From Symsagittifera roscoffensis (lineage: Eukaryota; Xenacoelomorpha; Acoela; Convolutidae), in contig NC_087070.1 in assembly GCF_963678635.1 (NCBI RefSeq), positions 54,972,617 to 55,036,616 of the forward strand: DNA of 64,000 nt, written 5' to 3'. This document shows, piece by piece, positions 52,678 through 64,000 of the stretch. The stretch's first letter is position 1. The number at the start of each line of letters is the position of its first letter. Made by a program: the position numbers and the translations under genes. The notes beneath the pieces are model-generated. The model searched no databases and was not told the DNA's origin. It was given only the letters and a program-made list of their open reading frames with translations.

Positions 52678-55456
52678 TTGCAATCTACGGTTAAACCCTC
52701 GGTTGCTCCAAAACACTCACATATGGATTATCAGACATATAGACCAATGACGAAACCATTAAAAACACGAAAAACATTCACAAAAAATAATTTTGCAGAA
52801 CACAATTATAGTTATATAAATCCAACACAAACAACTCATCCTCCCCGAATAAATATGCAAAATCCTTTATTTTCAAGAAAATCAAATTATCCAATTACAT
52901 CAACAAATTCAGTAAATTTCCAGGACTATCCACATGCCTCACAAGATCCAACAAAATAGAAATAGACAACAAACACCATTTTATACATCAATTTATTTAT
53001 CATCAGATGATGACGATTAATACCAACCATTTATTTTTGCACCATACACACAAGAATATCGTGCACAAAAACCTCGACAAAATCAAGCATCCCAAAATAT
53101 AAACTATCATCCACAAAAATTAGCTAATATACAAAGCTATCAACCATTGCACATACAAAATCAACCTAGTACACAATCCTACCAGCGCAAGCACAAAAAC
53201 CGGTCAGAATGCATTCTTATCAACCAACACAAATGCAAAACGAAATACCACTACCATATTATTTACAACAACATGAAATAACAAAAAACCTACTTTTAAA
53301 CTTTTTACAAATACCAAATGCCGCAGAATCACTAAATATGACAATGAATCCATACCTAATGGGTGGATCGTCAAAAACATCAAGTAAATCATTGATGGTA
53401 TTTACAGGCACAGACCCTGAATATTCTGCAGAAAATTACTTAAATGCAGTCACAGCAAATTTAATTTTAAATATAGTACCTGGACCAATTAATACACCAC
53501 TTCACCAAAATTGCATACATAGACGCACAGCGTTAATACAAACAACACTTGATGGCGCAGCTCAAAAATGGTTTTCAGTTTTACCTATAGACATAAAATC
53601 AGATTGGAAAAGATTCACACAAAAATTTTCAAAAACTTTTGATTCTGAAAGAAAGAAACAACATCAAAGAACTTTATGTAATGAATTTCGTAGATTACCA
53701 AAGGAACCAATTAGACAATTGGCAGTTAGAATCAAAACACTAGTTCGAAAAGCATATTCACCTAGTACTCATGATTTTAAAAACACGAAAATGGCAGAAA
53801 TTTTAGTGATGACTCTGACACCTCAATTAAGGAAAATAGCTATTAAAAAGAGAGCATCACATCCCTCCTCAATTCGGACCTGATTTAGATTTTAGAAAAC
53901 TAGTTGATAAACTAGAACAAGCTGAAATCACAATGAAACTCGAAGAAACAGAAAACCTCGAACTACAGTATATTAATAGAATCGAAACTTATACTACACA
54001 TATAAGCAACATACAAAATTAGGATGTAGATCTATCTGAAAAAATCACTGAATTTTTAAACATATATGAGAAAACCCAAATTTCAAAGGTAAACCATCTT
54101 TCAAAGAATGGTGTAATTATTGCCGAAGATACGGACACAGCATTGCTGAATGTAGACAAAAGCAGTAAGATAACCAGAACAAACCACAAAAGTACAAAGA
54201 ATCAAATAAATCATTCTGCCAATACTTGAAAGAAGACCAAAATTTACCAAACAAAAATATACATAGTAATAACAGCTCTCGAAAACCACTTCCAATTAAT
54301 TCAAATTATTCAAGAAACCAATCACCCTGTAATTCTAGTTATAGAGGTAGATCACCAGAACAAAGAAGTTCACGAAATTTCTCACAAAATAGATACAGTC
54401 CATCAAATAGTCAAATAATCAGTATAGAAACAAATATTCACGATCAAAATCAAACAGAAGAGAATATTCGTTTGATACCAGTTCCCATTCAAGTTCTAGG
54501 AAGAGACACTATTCAAACAATAGATCACGAAATTCATCATACAATAGAAACAGAAACTCTTCGAAAACAATAGAAGCTTTTCAAATAATCGAAATCAACG
54601 TTAACAAAAAAAATAGATCATGAAACAATTCATACAACAGATCTAATTATCAACGAACTAATAACAACCACTGTCATAGTAGATCACGAAATAATTCACA
54701 AAATAGGAATCCAAATTATAACAATCAACTAAAGAAATTATTCTCAATCTCCTCATAGGAATAATAATCGTTATTCCTATTCCCAACACAGGTATAGAAG
54801 CAACACACCAAAACATCAAAAACAAATTAATCAGGTAAAAACAACTGAAGAAACAACTTCAGACCTCCTGGTATCGTTGACACAGAAAGTACTGAATTAC
54901 AATTAAATCACATTAATTGTGAATCAACAGACAGCGAAAGTGGTACAAATAATACCATCTCAGTTAAAATGATAGCAGTTGAAAATGACTACGAATCTAT
55001 CATATATGAACAACCCTTCAATTCACACATTTGCGAAAATCAATTGGATTTTATTCAAGATTATTACACTAGACCTAGCAGTAATATTCTACCAGTTACA
55101 CAAGAAGTAAATGAAATTAACACTGTAATTAAACCCGAAAAAGACGAAGTAAAATGTTCAAGTACAAACCACAATTATCAAATTATACAAAAAGAACTAT
55201 CAAGAGAAAAAATTTGACAATTCCATTTCTCTTAGAAAGTCCAAAAAACAAAGAATTTCAACCACCAGACCTTGAAATAGATTTTTTAATCGACTCAGGA
55301 GCAGAATCAAATATTATCAATATCCCCACTTGGAATGATATCAAAACATTACACTCAAACTTAATACCTATGAAAACAGCCAGTAAATTAGCAACAGCAC
55401 AAGGCTCAACATTAATTAAATATGGAAAAAATCCAATTTTTCCTTGTTACCACTAG
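52678..55456 (+). pseudogene. gag: Gag and protease of unit 2
   Basis: Linker 52678-52959, capsid 53209-53883, knuckle near 54112-54155, tail 54226-54573, pre-protease 54969-55217 and protease 55154-55456 (LIDSGAESNII). It has the same stops and shifts as unit 1, so the breaks predate the duplication. Confidence 0.75.
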
Positions 55457-57525
55457 AACAATGGAGCAAAACAAAATCTTAAGCAAACCATTTAAACAAA
55501 CATTCCACATAAAAGACAAGTTTACAAGAATGAAGAACACAGCCTGAACTTTCTTTCAAAGGTTAAACAAACAACCAAATTGTACCCTATTGTACAAATT
55601 GTCCAAATTGTACCCTATATACAATCAGGAACAAAAATACCTGAAACCACTATCAGGAAATAAATATAACTTTTCAATCAAACAGTTTCTTCAGTATGAT
55701 AAAAACCAAAACAAACAACATATTTTTATGTCAGACCTTAAATTTAAACCCATTCATAAATTTTCCGAAAAACAATTTTATTCTAAAATACATGAAACAT
55801 TCAAACTCCGATATTATTTCGTTACACGTTTATAATAATTCACCATACCAGATAAAATTACCCCTGGGACTCTTAGGATATTGTGAAACAAATGCCACAA
55901 CTTCACCCACAAACGACGTAGCATACCGAGTCAATAATTTATTACAACTACTAGACATATGTCAATCAACAATTCTTGATGGAGAATTATCAATAAACAA
56001 TGTATTAAGCAACGAAAAAAGAAATACTATTGAAAAAAGAAAAAAGAAAGATTATTTCAAAAAAAAGAAGAAAGAAAGATTATTTCAAAAAAACACCATA
56101 TTTTAAACCAACGTTTAAAATATCAGATTATACAGAAGAACAGCAAAATTTTCAACAATATTTAATTTTCAACACTCTCAAATAACACAAAACGAGTTCG
56201 ACAAGTTAGCCAAACTACTATTAAAATATCCAACAGTTTATGCAACATCAAAATTTGATGTTGGAAAAGTTAGTTCACCACTACATTTACCTTTAAAACC
56301 TGACGCAATTTTCAAAAAACAAAGATCAAGTAAAATACCAATACACTTATATGATAAAGTGAACAGACTACTTGACATTTTAGAACAATATGGAAATATA
56401 TCCCCAGTAAATAAAGAAGAACAACCAAAAGGTAACACTTTTATCAACCCAGTTATCATCCTAGCTAAAGGAGAATCATTAAAAATAGTTCTAGACGCTA
56501 GATATCTCAATTCACTAATTGACGAATCCAAACGCAATTGGCCTATTGAACCCATTCAAGTAATTCTAACAAAGATAAATGGTAAATACTTCACAACTGC
56601 AGATATGAATAGTGCATACAATCAAATGCCATTAGATGAACAATCACGACGGTTAACACAATTCGTTATTGGAAATCAACAATACGAATTCAATAGATTA
56701 TTCTGTGGAATATTCATAGGACCAGCAGCTTTTTCAGCTTTTATGAATAAAATTTTTAGACCCCTTTTACTCAAGAAAAATGCAATCACAACTTTACACG
56801 ATTTTTTCATGCAATCACAAACTAAAGATGAAATTTTCATATTTTTAGAACAGTATCATCAAATACTCAAAAATGAAAACATGAAAGCAGCCCGGACAAA
56901 TCAAATTTTTCCTAACACGCGTAAAGTTCCTTGGACACATTTTTGAAAGAAACACTATAACTCCAACAAAATCACGCATAGACTCAATTCAAAAACTTCA
57001 GCCACCCACAATTAAAAAAAACCAAGAATTCCTTGGAAAGTTATTTTTCTTAAGTAAATATTTATACAAAAAGCAATTTTACTTAAGACATTTCTGTAAC
57101 ATCCTTAGACAGTAAAAAATTTTTGAATGGACTACCGAACATCAAATACAATCACAGATCCAAATCAACCCTTTTACGCAATGTGCGATGCTTCAAATTT
57201 TGGCATCGGCGCAGCATTACTATAATCACACTGTGAAATAAATCAAAAGAATCTTATATCAGCAAACTCTCGCTCAGTTACACAAGCTGAACTACGACTC
57301 TCTACTCTTATGAGAGAATGCACAGCTATAATATACACACTTACAGAATATGAATTTCTGATACTTGCATCAAAAGATCCAACAGTTCTATTTACAGGTC
57401 ACAAACCAAATATATTTTTTTTTACACAAGGCTCAACATTAATTAAATATGGAAAAAATCCAGGAAAACATCTTGCATTACCAGATACACTAAGTAGAAA
57501 TACACCACCTGAACTACTTACATGA
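55457..57525 (+). pseudogene. pol: Pol linker, dead RT and RNase H of unit 2
   Basis: Linker 55590-56106, RT 56359-56946 with the same TLHD active-site change, RNase H to 57525 with the same protease-derived patch. One A is missing at about 57114 relative to unit 1. Confidence 0.8.
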
Positions 57526-59300
57526 AAAACTGCAATAACCACGAAATATTAATCACGAAAAACCACAAAATACTTATTCTTGCAAAAAATGAAACATCAA
57601 CACAATTAGAATGTAAATATGCAGTTCAATCACAAATGAACAATTTGCAAAATTTCCCATTTTATTTAGATTGTCAAAATAATCACTATGAAGTTGATCT
57701 ATTAGGTACATCCCCATTTAAACCAATCCCATATTCACATTGGATAAAGAATAATATCCAACAAAAGACAACTCAAATTAATAGGAGAAGAAAATTTAAC
57801 TGACATCATAAATTTATCAGGACCACCAACAAAAGATTTGAAATACACAGTAAATCAAGTTTTTAACCTTCATGACCCACTGGACACAATTCCCCTATCA
57901 AAATTAGAAGTCAAAAAGATTTTTCTACCACCAACAGAAAAAATTACACTACAATTATTAAGAATATACCAAAACCTTGACCCTGCTATTACCTTGACCA
58001 ACTCAAATCATGGCACAGATATAAAACAAAACCAGGAAAAGCTGATACAACAATTTTAAGAAACAAAACACTCCTTCGATACTTCAGAAAATTTAATAAT
58101 ACAACTGTAAATTAAAGCACAGATCTTTTAGAGTATCAAACACCTGATTTTAAAGTACCCCGTCTTCCCCTGCGTATGATGTTGATAGCATTCAACATAT
58201 CACACACACAACATACAAAAAGACACTCAGGATCAGAAAAGACATACTCAAATTTTACACAAAATGTTAACTTCCCAAATGCACCAATTTGGATTAAAGT
58301 ATTATGCAACGATTGCATATTATGTCAATGAAATAAACCTTATTCAAATAAAAAAAAATAGCACAGAAACAAGATTTTTTAATGGAAAAAGTCTATATTT
58401 CAATCATAGAATTTCATTTGACACAAAAGGACTAGTTTCTAGTTTAACCATACTCCGAAGGAAATTTTTATATTATGGTCATTGTTGATGCATCTACGCA
58501 CTACGTAGCACTCAACCCAGTACCACATTGTAATGCGTATTACGCAAACACAACACTATACGAACCTTGAATAGCTAAATTTGTAATAGCCTAAATACTA
58601 GTCACAGATAACGGCACAGAATTTATAAATAAAGAAATCATCACATTATGCCCCTTATATAATATCAAACATAAACCACGTACATCTCATGCACCATGAA
58701 CAAATGGATTAGTCGAAGTTATGGCCGTTCACTACAAGAAAATCTTAAACGTATCATTAATAGAAATGATACACGATAAACTGAATGGTCAGCAGATGTA
58801 AACTCATTCCCCTTATCCTATAATTCACAAATCACAATTATGTTCACGGCAAATGCCCAGAAAACTACACAAGGTTATTGTCAACCAAATAAAGATTCAA
58901 TAAGTTATAATCTACCAATACTTACACATGATGAAGACCACTTTCATAATCAACAAATTTTAAATTAGCTTCCGGTACACATAATGAAATCTACCAAAAA
59001 GTAACAAAGAAAATGTTACAAAGGCAAAAAATAAACAACCAAATTAATACACGCTTTAGACCAGCCACATATTTAAAAACTGGAACATTTGTTTTTATAC
59101 CCAATTTCAATACACAAAAAGGAATCTCCAAAAAATTACAACTACTTCGAAAAGGACCATACCAAATAATTGATAAACCTACTGACTGATGTAACATACA
59201 AACTTACTGACTCCAGTAAAAAAAATGGTTCAAAACCGTAACAACTTGTTATCTTATTATCCAAAAGAATACGAACTCCGCGAATTAACTCAATAATATT
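57526..59300 (+). pseudogene. pol: Connector and integrase fragment a of unit 2
   Basis: As 46681-48480, with GTTATTG retained where unit 1 has GTTATTT and a ~30-bp deletion at about 58982 removing the EWILNRDK segment. Confidence 0.7.
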
Positions 59301-60181
59301 CTTTCACAGATTTACAAATTGTTCAAAACAATCCACAAACGGAACAAAATCAAAACGTTAATAACAATAAAAATCAAAAAACAATCCAACAGCAAAACGC
59401 AAACCCTTACAGCAAATATCTTACACACCAAAACCAAAAATATCTCAAAAAGAAAGAAAAATTAGAAAATGACAGAGAAATTTTTACCACAGGATCAAGA
59501 ACAAAAATCCGAACATAGAGAATTATCATGACTTAGAAGTCAACCACGAATAAACTACAAGACATTCATCCACTAATTAAAATTCTAAAGAAACTTAAAT
59601 TTCGAAAACAATTTCAGTTTTGATTAACGTCAATATTCTTTTTAATCTTTTTGAACTTTCACATTTCCTTAATAAAATGCTGATGACACACTCGATAAAT
59701 TCTAGTTCAAATTCAGCCAATAGAATTCATTTAAGTTGTCACCTTATTATCTCTAACACAAACTCATTAGCCGACAGATATCAATCTCCAGGCGTATCTA
59801 TGACTATAACTTTACGACCTCCAGGTCAAAAATAAGCAACTTTTTAAAATTTGACAACTAAAAAAAATACTACTCCAATATTACAACCCTTCCCTATCAA
59901 ATAATGCAAAAATCAACCATATTTTCCCAATTCAGACCTCAAAATACCTCCGACCAAAAATGGCAAGTTAGCCTAACGCAAAAAAAATAATTCAAAGATA
60001 CCCCCAATTATTCGACAAAAAAAAAAAAACTATGAAGGTCTCCCGAACACCATAAAACAAACCCTCGACAATTTTTGACAAAACTCAACCCACTTGTCAA
60101 AAAATCAAAAAATAATCCGGCCACACTTGAATTTCGCCCCAAAAGTTTAAAAATTTTTCGACGAAATGAATTATTTCTTAA
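59301..60181 (+). other. Pol tail and conserved non-coding stretch, unit 2
   Basis: Counterpart of 48481-49352, with the 50-bp core at about 59787-59837. Confidence 0.45.
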
Positions 60182-60334
60182 ATGCTTCTTTCTATGACAG
60201 TCGATAATTTAAAACAAATATTTTCGAACCTTTTCACAAAATTTTCTATTCTTTTTAAATTTTTTCTATTATTTTTCATTGAAACTTTTGAAGCACTAAT
60301 AATCATTTCCATAGTTTTTGCAATGATTTTTTAA
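60182..60334 (+). pseudogene. 76-aa membrane ORF counterpart, unit 2
   Basis: Same MLLS start and early TAA as 49353-49505, with one codon change before the stop (ATC to ATG). Confidence 0.5.
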
Positions 60335-60420
60335 TTTTCTATCACCTATTTAAAATATACCTCCAACTTTCCCATATCCTTGACCACATCCACAGGTACG
60401 AAAATACAAAATCTATTTAA

Positions 60421-60651
60421 ATGATACGAACCATTTTTAGTCGGAAAGATATTTTTCTATTATTTCCATTTTTTCTCACATTTTTAACATTACTAACCAT
60501 GACAATGTGCAAATGTATAAAAAAGGCAAAAGTCACATTCGCCTTAGCAACTATTCTTTTGATACTGTTTATTTTTATTGAAGAAAATTATAATAAACAT
60601 AAATTTTCCCTACAAGATTTAAACACTCAAATATCCTTTCAAAAGTGCTAA
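60421..60651 (+). CDS. 62/76-aa membrane ORF counterpart, unit 2
   Basis: 76 codons. Differs from 49592-49822 by a few substitutions (for example IEEY to IEEN). The frame is intact in both units. Confidence 0.6.
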   Translation: MIRTIFSRKDIFLLFPFFLTFLTLLTMTMCKCIKKAKVTFALATILLILFIFIEENYNKHKFSLQDLNTQISFQKC

Positions 60652-61174
60652 TCAACCACCACCAAAACTGTCCCCACCAACAACTTCCCAAGAAAGTCTA
60701 ATAACACTTACAACTACCCAAAATCCCCAATCATCAACACGAATCTCTTTTCAAGACAACCCATAAACTTTTGAAGAATGACACGCACGATTATCTGAAC
60801 CATTAGAAACAGTTAATTGCCAAGCACCTTTAAGCGAACCAACAAAAATTTTATATCCCACCCTACAACAAGATCTCAATCGAGTAAGAAATATTAGCTA
60901 AAATCCAAATACACTTGATAAACAAATAAACTAAATAAACAAATTATACATCCAGGACGAAACAGAAATTTTCAAACCCCCAGAGTTCATTTTAACATAC
61001 CTCAATTACCTTCACCAACTACCTCAGAATTTTCTAGCAGTACACTACCAGAAACTCCCACACTCGCTTCACAACACAGCATTTCAAATATTCCATCAGA
61101 CTATCGAGGTTCAACTCCAACATCAGAGCAAATCCGAGAAAATCCATTCAACCCCACAGACACCACCGAACGAC
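60652..61174 (+). pseudogene. Pro/Ser/Thr-rich ORF remnant, unit 2
   Basis: Same stops and the same YWTT breakpoint into integrase as unit 1. Confidence 0.55.
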
Positions 61175-62474
61175 CATAATATTGGACAACACACTGATAC
61201 ACACAACCTACAAAAGGACACTCAGGATCAGAAAAGACATACTCAAATTTTACACAAAATTTTACTTCCCAAATACATCAATTTGGATTAAAGTATTATG
61301 CAACGATTGCATAAAATGTCAATTAAATAAACCTTATTCGAATCAAAAACAAATAGCACAGAAACAAGATTTTAAAAGAAAAAGTCTATATTTCAATCAT
61401 AGAATTTCATTTGACACAAAAGGACCAGTTTCACCATCCTCCGAAAGGAAATTTTTATATTATGGTCATTGTTGATGCATCTACGCACTACGTAGCACTC
61501 AACCCAGTACCACATTGTAATGCGTATTACGCATACACAACACTATACAAACCTTGAATAGCTAAATTCGGACTACCCTAAATAATAGTCGCAGATAACG
61601 GCACAGAATTTATAAATAAGGAAATCATCACATTATGCCACTTATATAATATCAAACAAAAACCACGTACATATCATGCACCATGGACAAATGGATTAGT
61701 CGAAGGTATGAACCGTTCACTACAAGAATATCTTAGATGTATCATTAGAGGAAATGATACACGATAAACTGAATGATCAGCAGATTTAAAACTCATTCCC
61801 CTTATCCTATAATTCACAAATCACAACAACTCTAGGAATGTCACCATACGAAATGGTTTTTAATCAAAAGCCACGAAAGCCAATTATGTTCACAGCAAAT
61901 GCCCATAAAAATACACAAGGTTATTGTGAACCAAATAAAGATTCAATATGTCACAATCTACCATTACATACACATGATGAAGACCACTTTCATTATCCAC
62001 AAATTTTAAAATTAGCTTCCAGTACACATACCGATTGGATTTTAAATAGAGACAAAAACATAATGAAATCTAACAAAAAATAACGAAGACATTGTTACAA
62101 AGACAAAATATAAACCACCAAAATAATTCACGCTTTAGGCCAGCCACAGATTTAAAAACTGGAACATTTGTTTTAATACCCAATTTAAATACACAAAAAG
62201 GAATCTCCAAAAAATTACAACCACTTCGAAAAGGACCATACCAAATAATTGATAAACCTACTGATTTAACATACAAACTTACTGACTCCGGTAAAAAAGA
62301 AATTGTTCAAAACCGTAACAACTTGTTACCTTATTAACCAAAAAATACGCACTCCGCGAATTAACTCAAAAATGTTCTTTCACAGGTTTACAAATTGTTC
62401 AAAACAATCCACAAACGGAACAAAATCAAAACGTTAATAACAATAAAAATCAAAAAACAATCCAACCGCAAAAA
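61175..62474 (+). pseudogene. pol: Integrase fragment b, unit 2
   Basis: As 50346-51645, with substitutions such as AAT to GAT (N to D) at about 62031. Confidence 0.75.
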
Positions 62475-63255
62475 ACAAATAACGACACAGATTTTATAAA
62501 TTTTGAAATCATGACATTATGCCACTCATATAATATCAAACATATAACACGTACATCTCATGCACCATGGACAAATGGAATAGTCGAAGGTATGAACCGT
62601 TCACTACAAGAATATCTTAGATGTATCATTAATGGAAATGATACACGATAAACTGAATGGTCAGCAGATGTAAACTCATTACTCTTATCCTAAGTTCACA
62701 AATCACAACAACTCTAGGACTGTCAACATATGAAATGCTTTTTAATCAAAAGCCACGAAAGACAATTATGTTCACAGCAAATGCCCATAAAAATACACAA
62801 GGTCATTGTCAACCAAATAAAGATTCAATATGTTATAATCTACCATTACATACACATGATGAAGACCACTTTCATCATCCACAAATTTTAAAATTAGCAT
62901 CCGGTACACATACCGAATGGATTTTAAATAGAGACAAAAACATAATGAAATCTACCAAAAAATAACGAAGAAATTGTTACAAAGACAAAATACAAACCAC
63001 CAAAATAATTCACGCTTTAGGCCAGCCACAGATTTAAAAACTGGAACATTTGTTTTAATACCTAATTTAAATACACAAAAAGGAATCTCCAAAAAATTAC
63101 AACCACTTCGAAAAGGACCATACCAAATGATTGATAAACCTACAGATGTAACATACAAACTTACTGACTCCAGTAGAAAAGAATTAGTTCAAAACCGTAA
63201 CAACTTGTTACCTTATTATCCAAAAGAATACGCAATCCGAAAATTAACTCAATAA
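62475..63255 (+). pseudogene. pol: Integrase fragment c, unit 2, running into the normal Pol tail
   Basis: Continues beyond the unit 1 breakpoint with RNNLLPYYPKEYAIRKLTQ, matching the Pol C-terminal region of element 1 (24082-24924). Confidence 0.7.
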
Positions 63256-64000
63256 TATTCTTTCACAGGTCTACAAATTGTTCAAAACAACCCACAAACG
63301 GAACAAAATCAAAACGTTAAAAACAATAAAAATCAAAAAACAATCCAACAGCAAAACGCAAACGCTCAAATATCTAACACACCAGAACCAAAAATATCTC
63401 AAAAAGAAAGAAAAAATAGAAAATAACAGAGAAAATTTTACCACAGGATGAAGAACAAAAATCCGAACATAAAGAATTATCACGACTTAGACTTCAAACA
63501 CGAATAAACTACAAGACATTCATCCCACAATCTAAAGTATTAAAGAAAGTTAAATTTCAAAAACAATTTTAGTTTTGATTAACGTCAATATTCTTTTTAA
63601 TCACTTTGATCTTTCACATTTCCTTAATAACATGCTGAAGACACACTCGATAAATTCTAGTTCAAATTCAGCCAAAAGAATTCATTCAAGTTTGTCGCCT
63701 TATTATCTCTAACACAAACTCATTAGCCGACAGATATCAATCTCCAGGCATGTCTATGACTATAACTTTACGACCTCCAGGTCAAAAATAACTTGCTAAA
63801 ACTTGACAACTAAAATAAATACTACTTCATTATTACAACCCTCACCTATCAAACAATGCAAAAATTAACAATTTTTTCCCAATTCAGACCTCACAAACCC
63901 TCCGACCAAAAATGGCAAATTAGCCTAAAGCAAAAAAGACCCATGATCATTTGGCTTAAAGTAAAAATAATTCAAAGATACCCCCAATTATTCGACAAAA
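63256..64000 (+). other. Pol tail and conserved post-pol stretch at the window edge
   Basis: Third and most diverged copy in element 2 of the post-pol region (50-bp core at about 63744-63790). Near 63925-63965 it keeps a TTAGCCTAAA ... TTGGCTTAAAGTAAAAATAA doublet also seen in element 1 but lost in units 1 and 2. This suggests it is the original 3' flank of pol, with membrane ORFs and env expected beyond the window. Confidence 0.5.

Larger units (their letters stand above)
52371..63196 (+). repeat. Tandem duplication unit 2 (10.83 kb)
   Basis: Near-identical to 41516-52370. Differences seen by eye include A to G near 53013 and 53765, T to C near 60478 and 60498, one A fewer near 57114 and a ~30-bp deletion at about 58982. 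The unit continues past the unit 1 breakpoint into the normal Pol tail, so it carries the original right-hand edge. Confidence 0.85.
37523..64000 (+). mobile_element. Element 2: decayed, internally duplicated copy of the same retroelement family
   Basis: Same order as element 1 but on the plus strand: LTR (interrupted), primer site, leader, ORF A, Gag, Pol, membrane ORFs. It is head-to-head with element 1 across a 3.1-kb spacer. All genes carry stops or shifts, and the RT active site is lost. From 41516 the interior is present twice in tandem (10.85 kb each). The element leaves the window before its env and 3' LTR. Confidence 0.88.

Noticed and set aside
41516-63196. CRISPR or other phage-type repeat array
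   Set aside because: The repeats are long retroelement segments, not short regularly spaced units, and all context is eukaryotic.

Overview
The window is AT-rich, repeat-dense DNA from an invertebrate-like animal genome. I see no complete host protein gene. Animal origin is inferred from two diverged copies of an env-bearing LTR retroelement, a tRNA-Arg-like sequence, possible splice signals and short non-coding repeats. I cannot name the species. The window looks like a transposon-rich (possibly heterochromatic) region.

Layout. (1) 1-15634: a mosaic of non-coding repeats. It holds six copies of a ~450-550 bp hairpin-ended family whose structure suggests a non-autonomous Helentron/HINE element, foldback repeats built on an 'AATGCTTATCATACAATTT'-like core, and two copies of a ~0.7 kb repeat (B). 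The second B copy is followed by a 3 x 48-bp tandem array and a TATA box, as in an LTR. One GC-richer hydrophobic exon candidate lies at 11416-11559 (-). (2) 15639-34380 (-): a full-length 18.7-kb LTR retroelement (element 1) with 410-bp TG...CA LTRs about 98% alike, a 4-bp target duplication (CAAG), a primer-binding-site candidate, a long leader with a small ORF, an unknown basic ORF (A), Gag, Pol in Ty3/gypsy order (PR-RT-RNaseH-IN), two tiny membrane ORFs, a Pro/Ser/Thr-rich ORF, an Env-like glycoprotein and another unknown 3' gene. (3) 34381-37522: a spacer of inverted GAGCGG repeats, a C-rich minisatellite, a degraded tRNA-Arg(TCG)-like sequence and perfect 30- and 40-bp palindromes. (4) 37523-64000 (+): a second, more decayed copy of the same family (element 2), head-to-head with element 1. 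Its LTR is split by nested hairpin-family insertions, and its internal part is duplicated as two nearly identical ~10.85-kb units (41516-52370 and 52371-about 63196). Each unit carries three partial integrase segments. The element runs off the right edge before any env.

How the genes fit. Gag would form the particle (CCHC zinc knuckle at its C-terminal side). PR, RT/RNaseH and IN carry out maturation, cDNA synthesis and integration. The 3' half (small membrane proteins, mucin-like protein, signal-peptide- and TM-bearing glycoprotein, 3' ORF) is the retrovirus-like, possibly extracellular, module. Both elements are broken by frameshifts and nonsense codons. Several breaks in element 1 sit in poly-A runs, so some may be assembly errors. 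Comparing the two diverged copies is the main evidence that the unfamiliar ORFs (leader ORF, ORF A, Gag N-domain, 76-aa and 62-aa membrane ORFs) are real.
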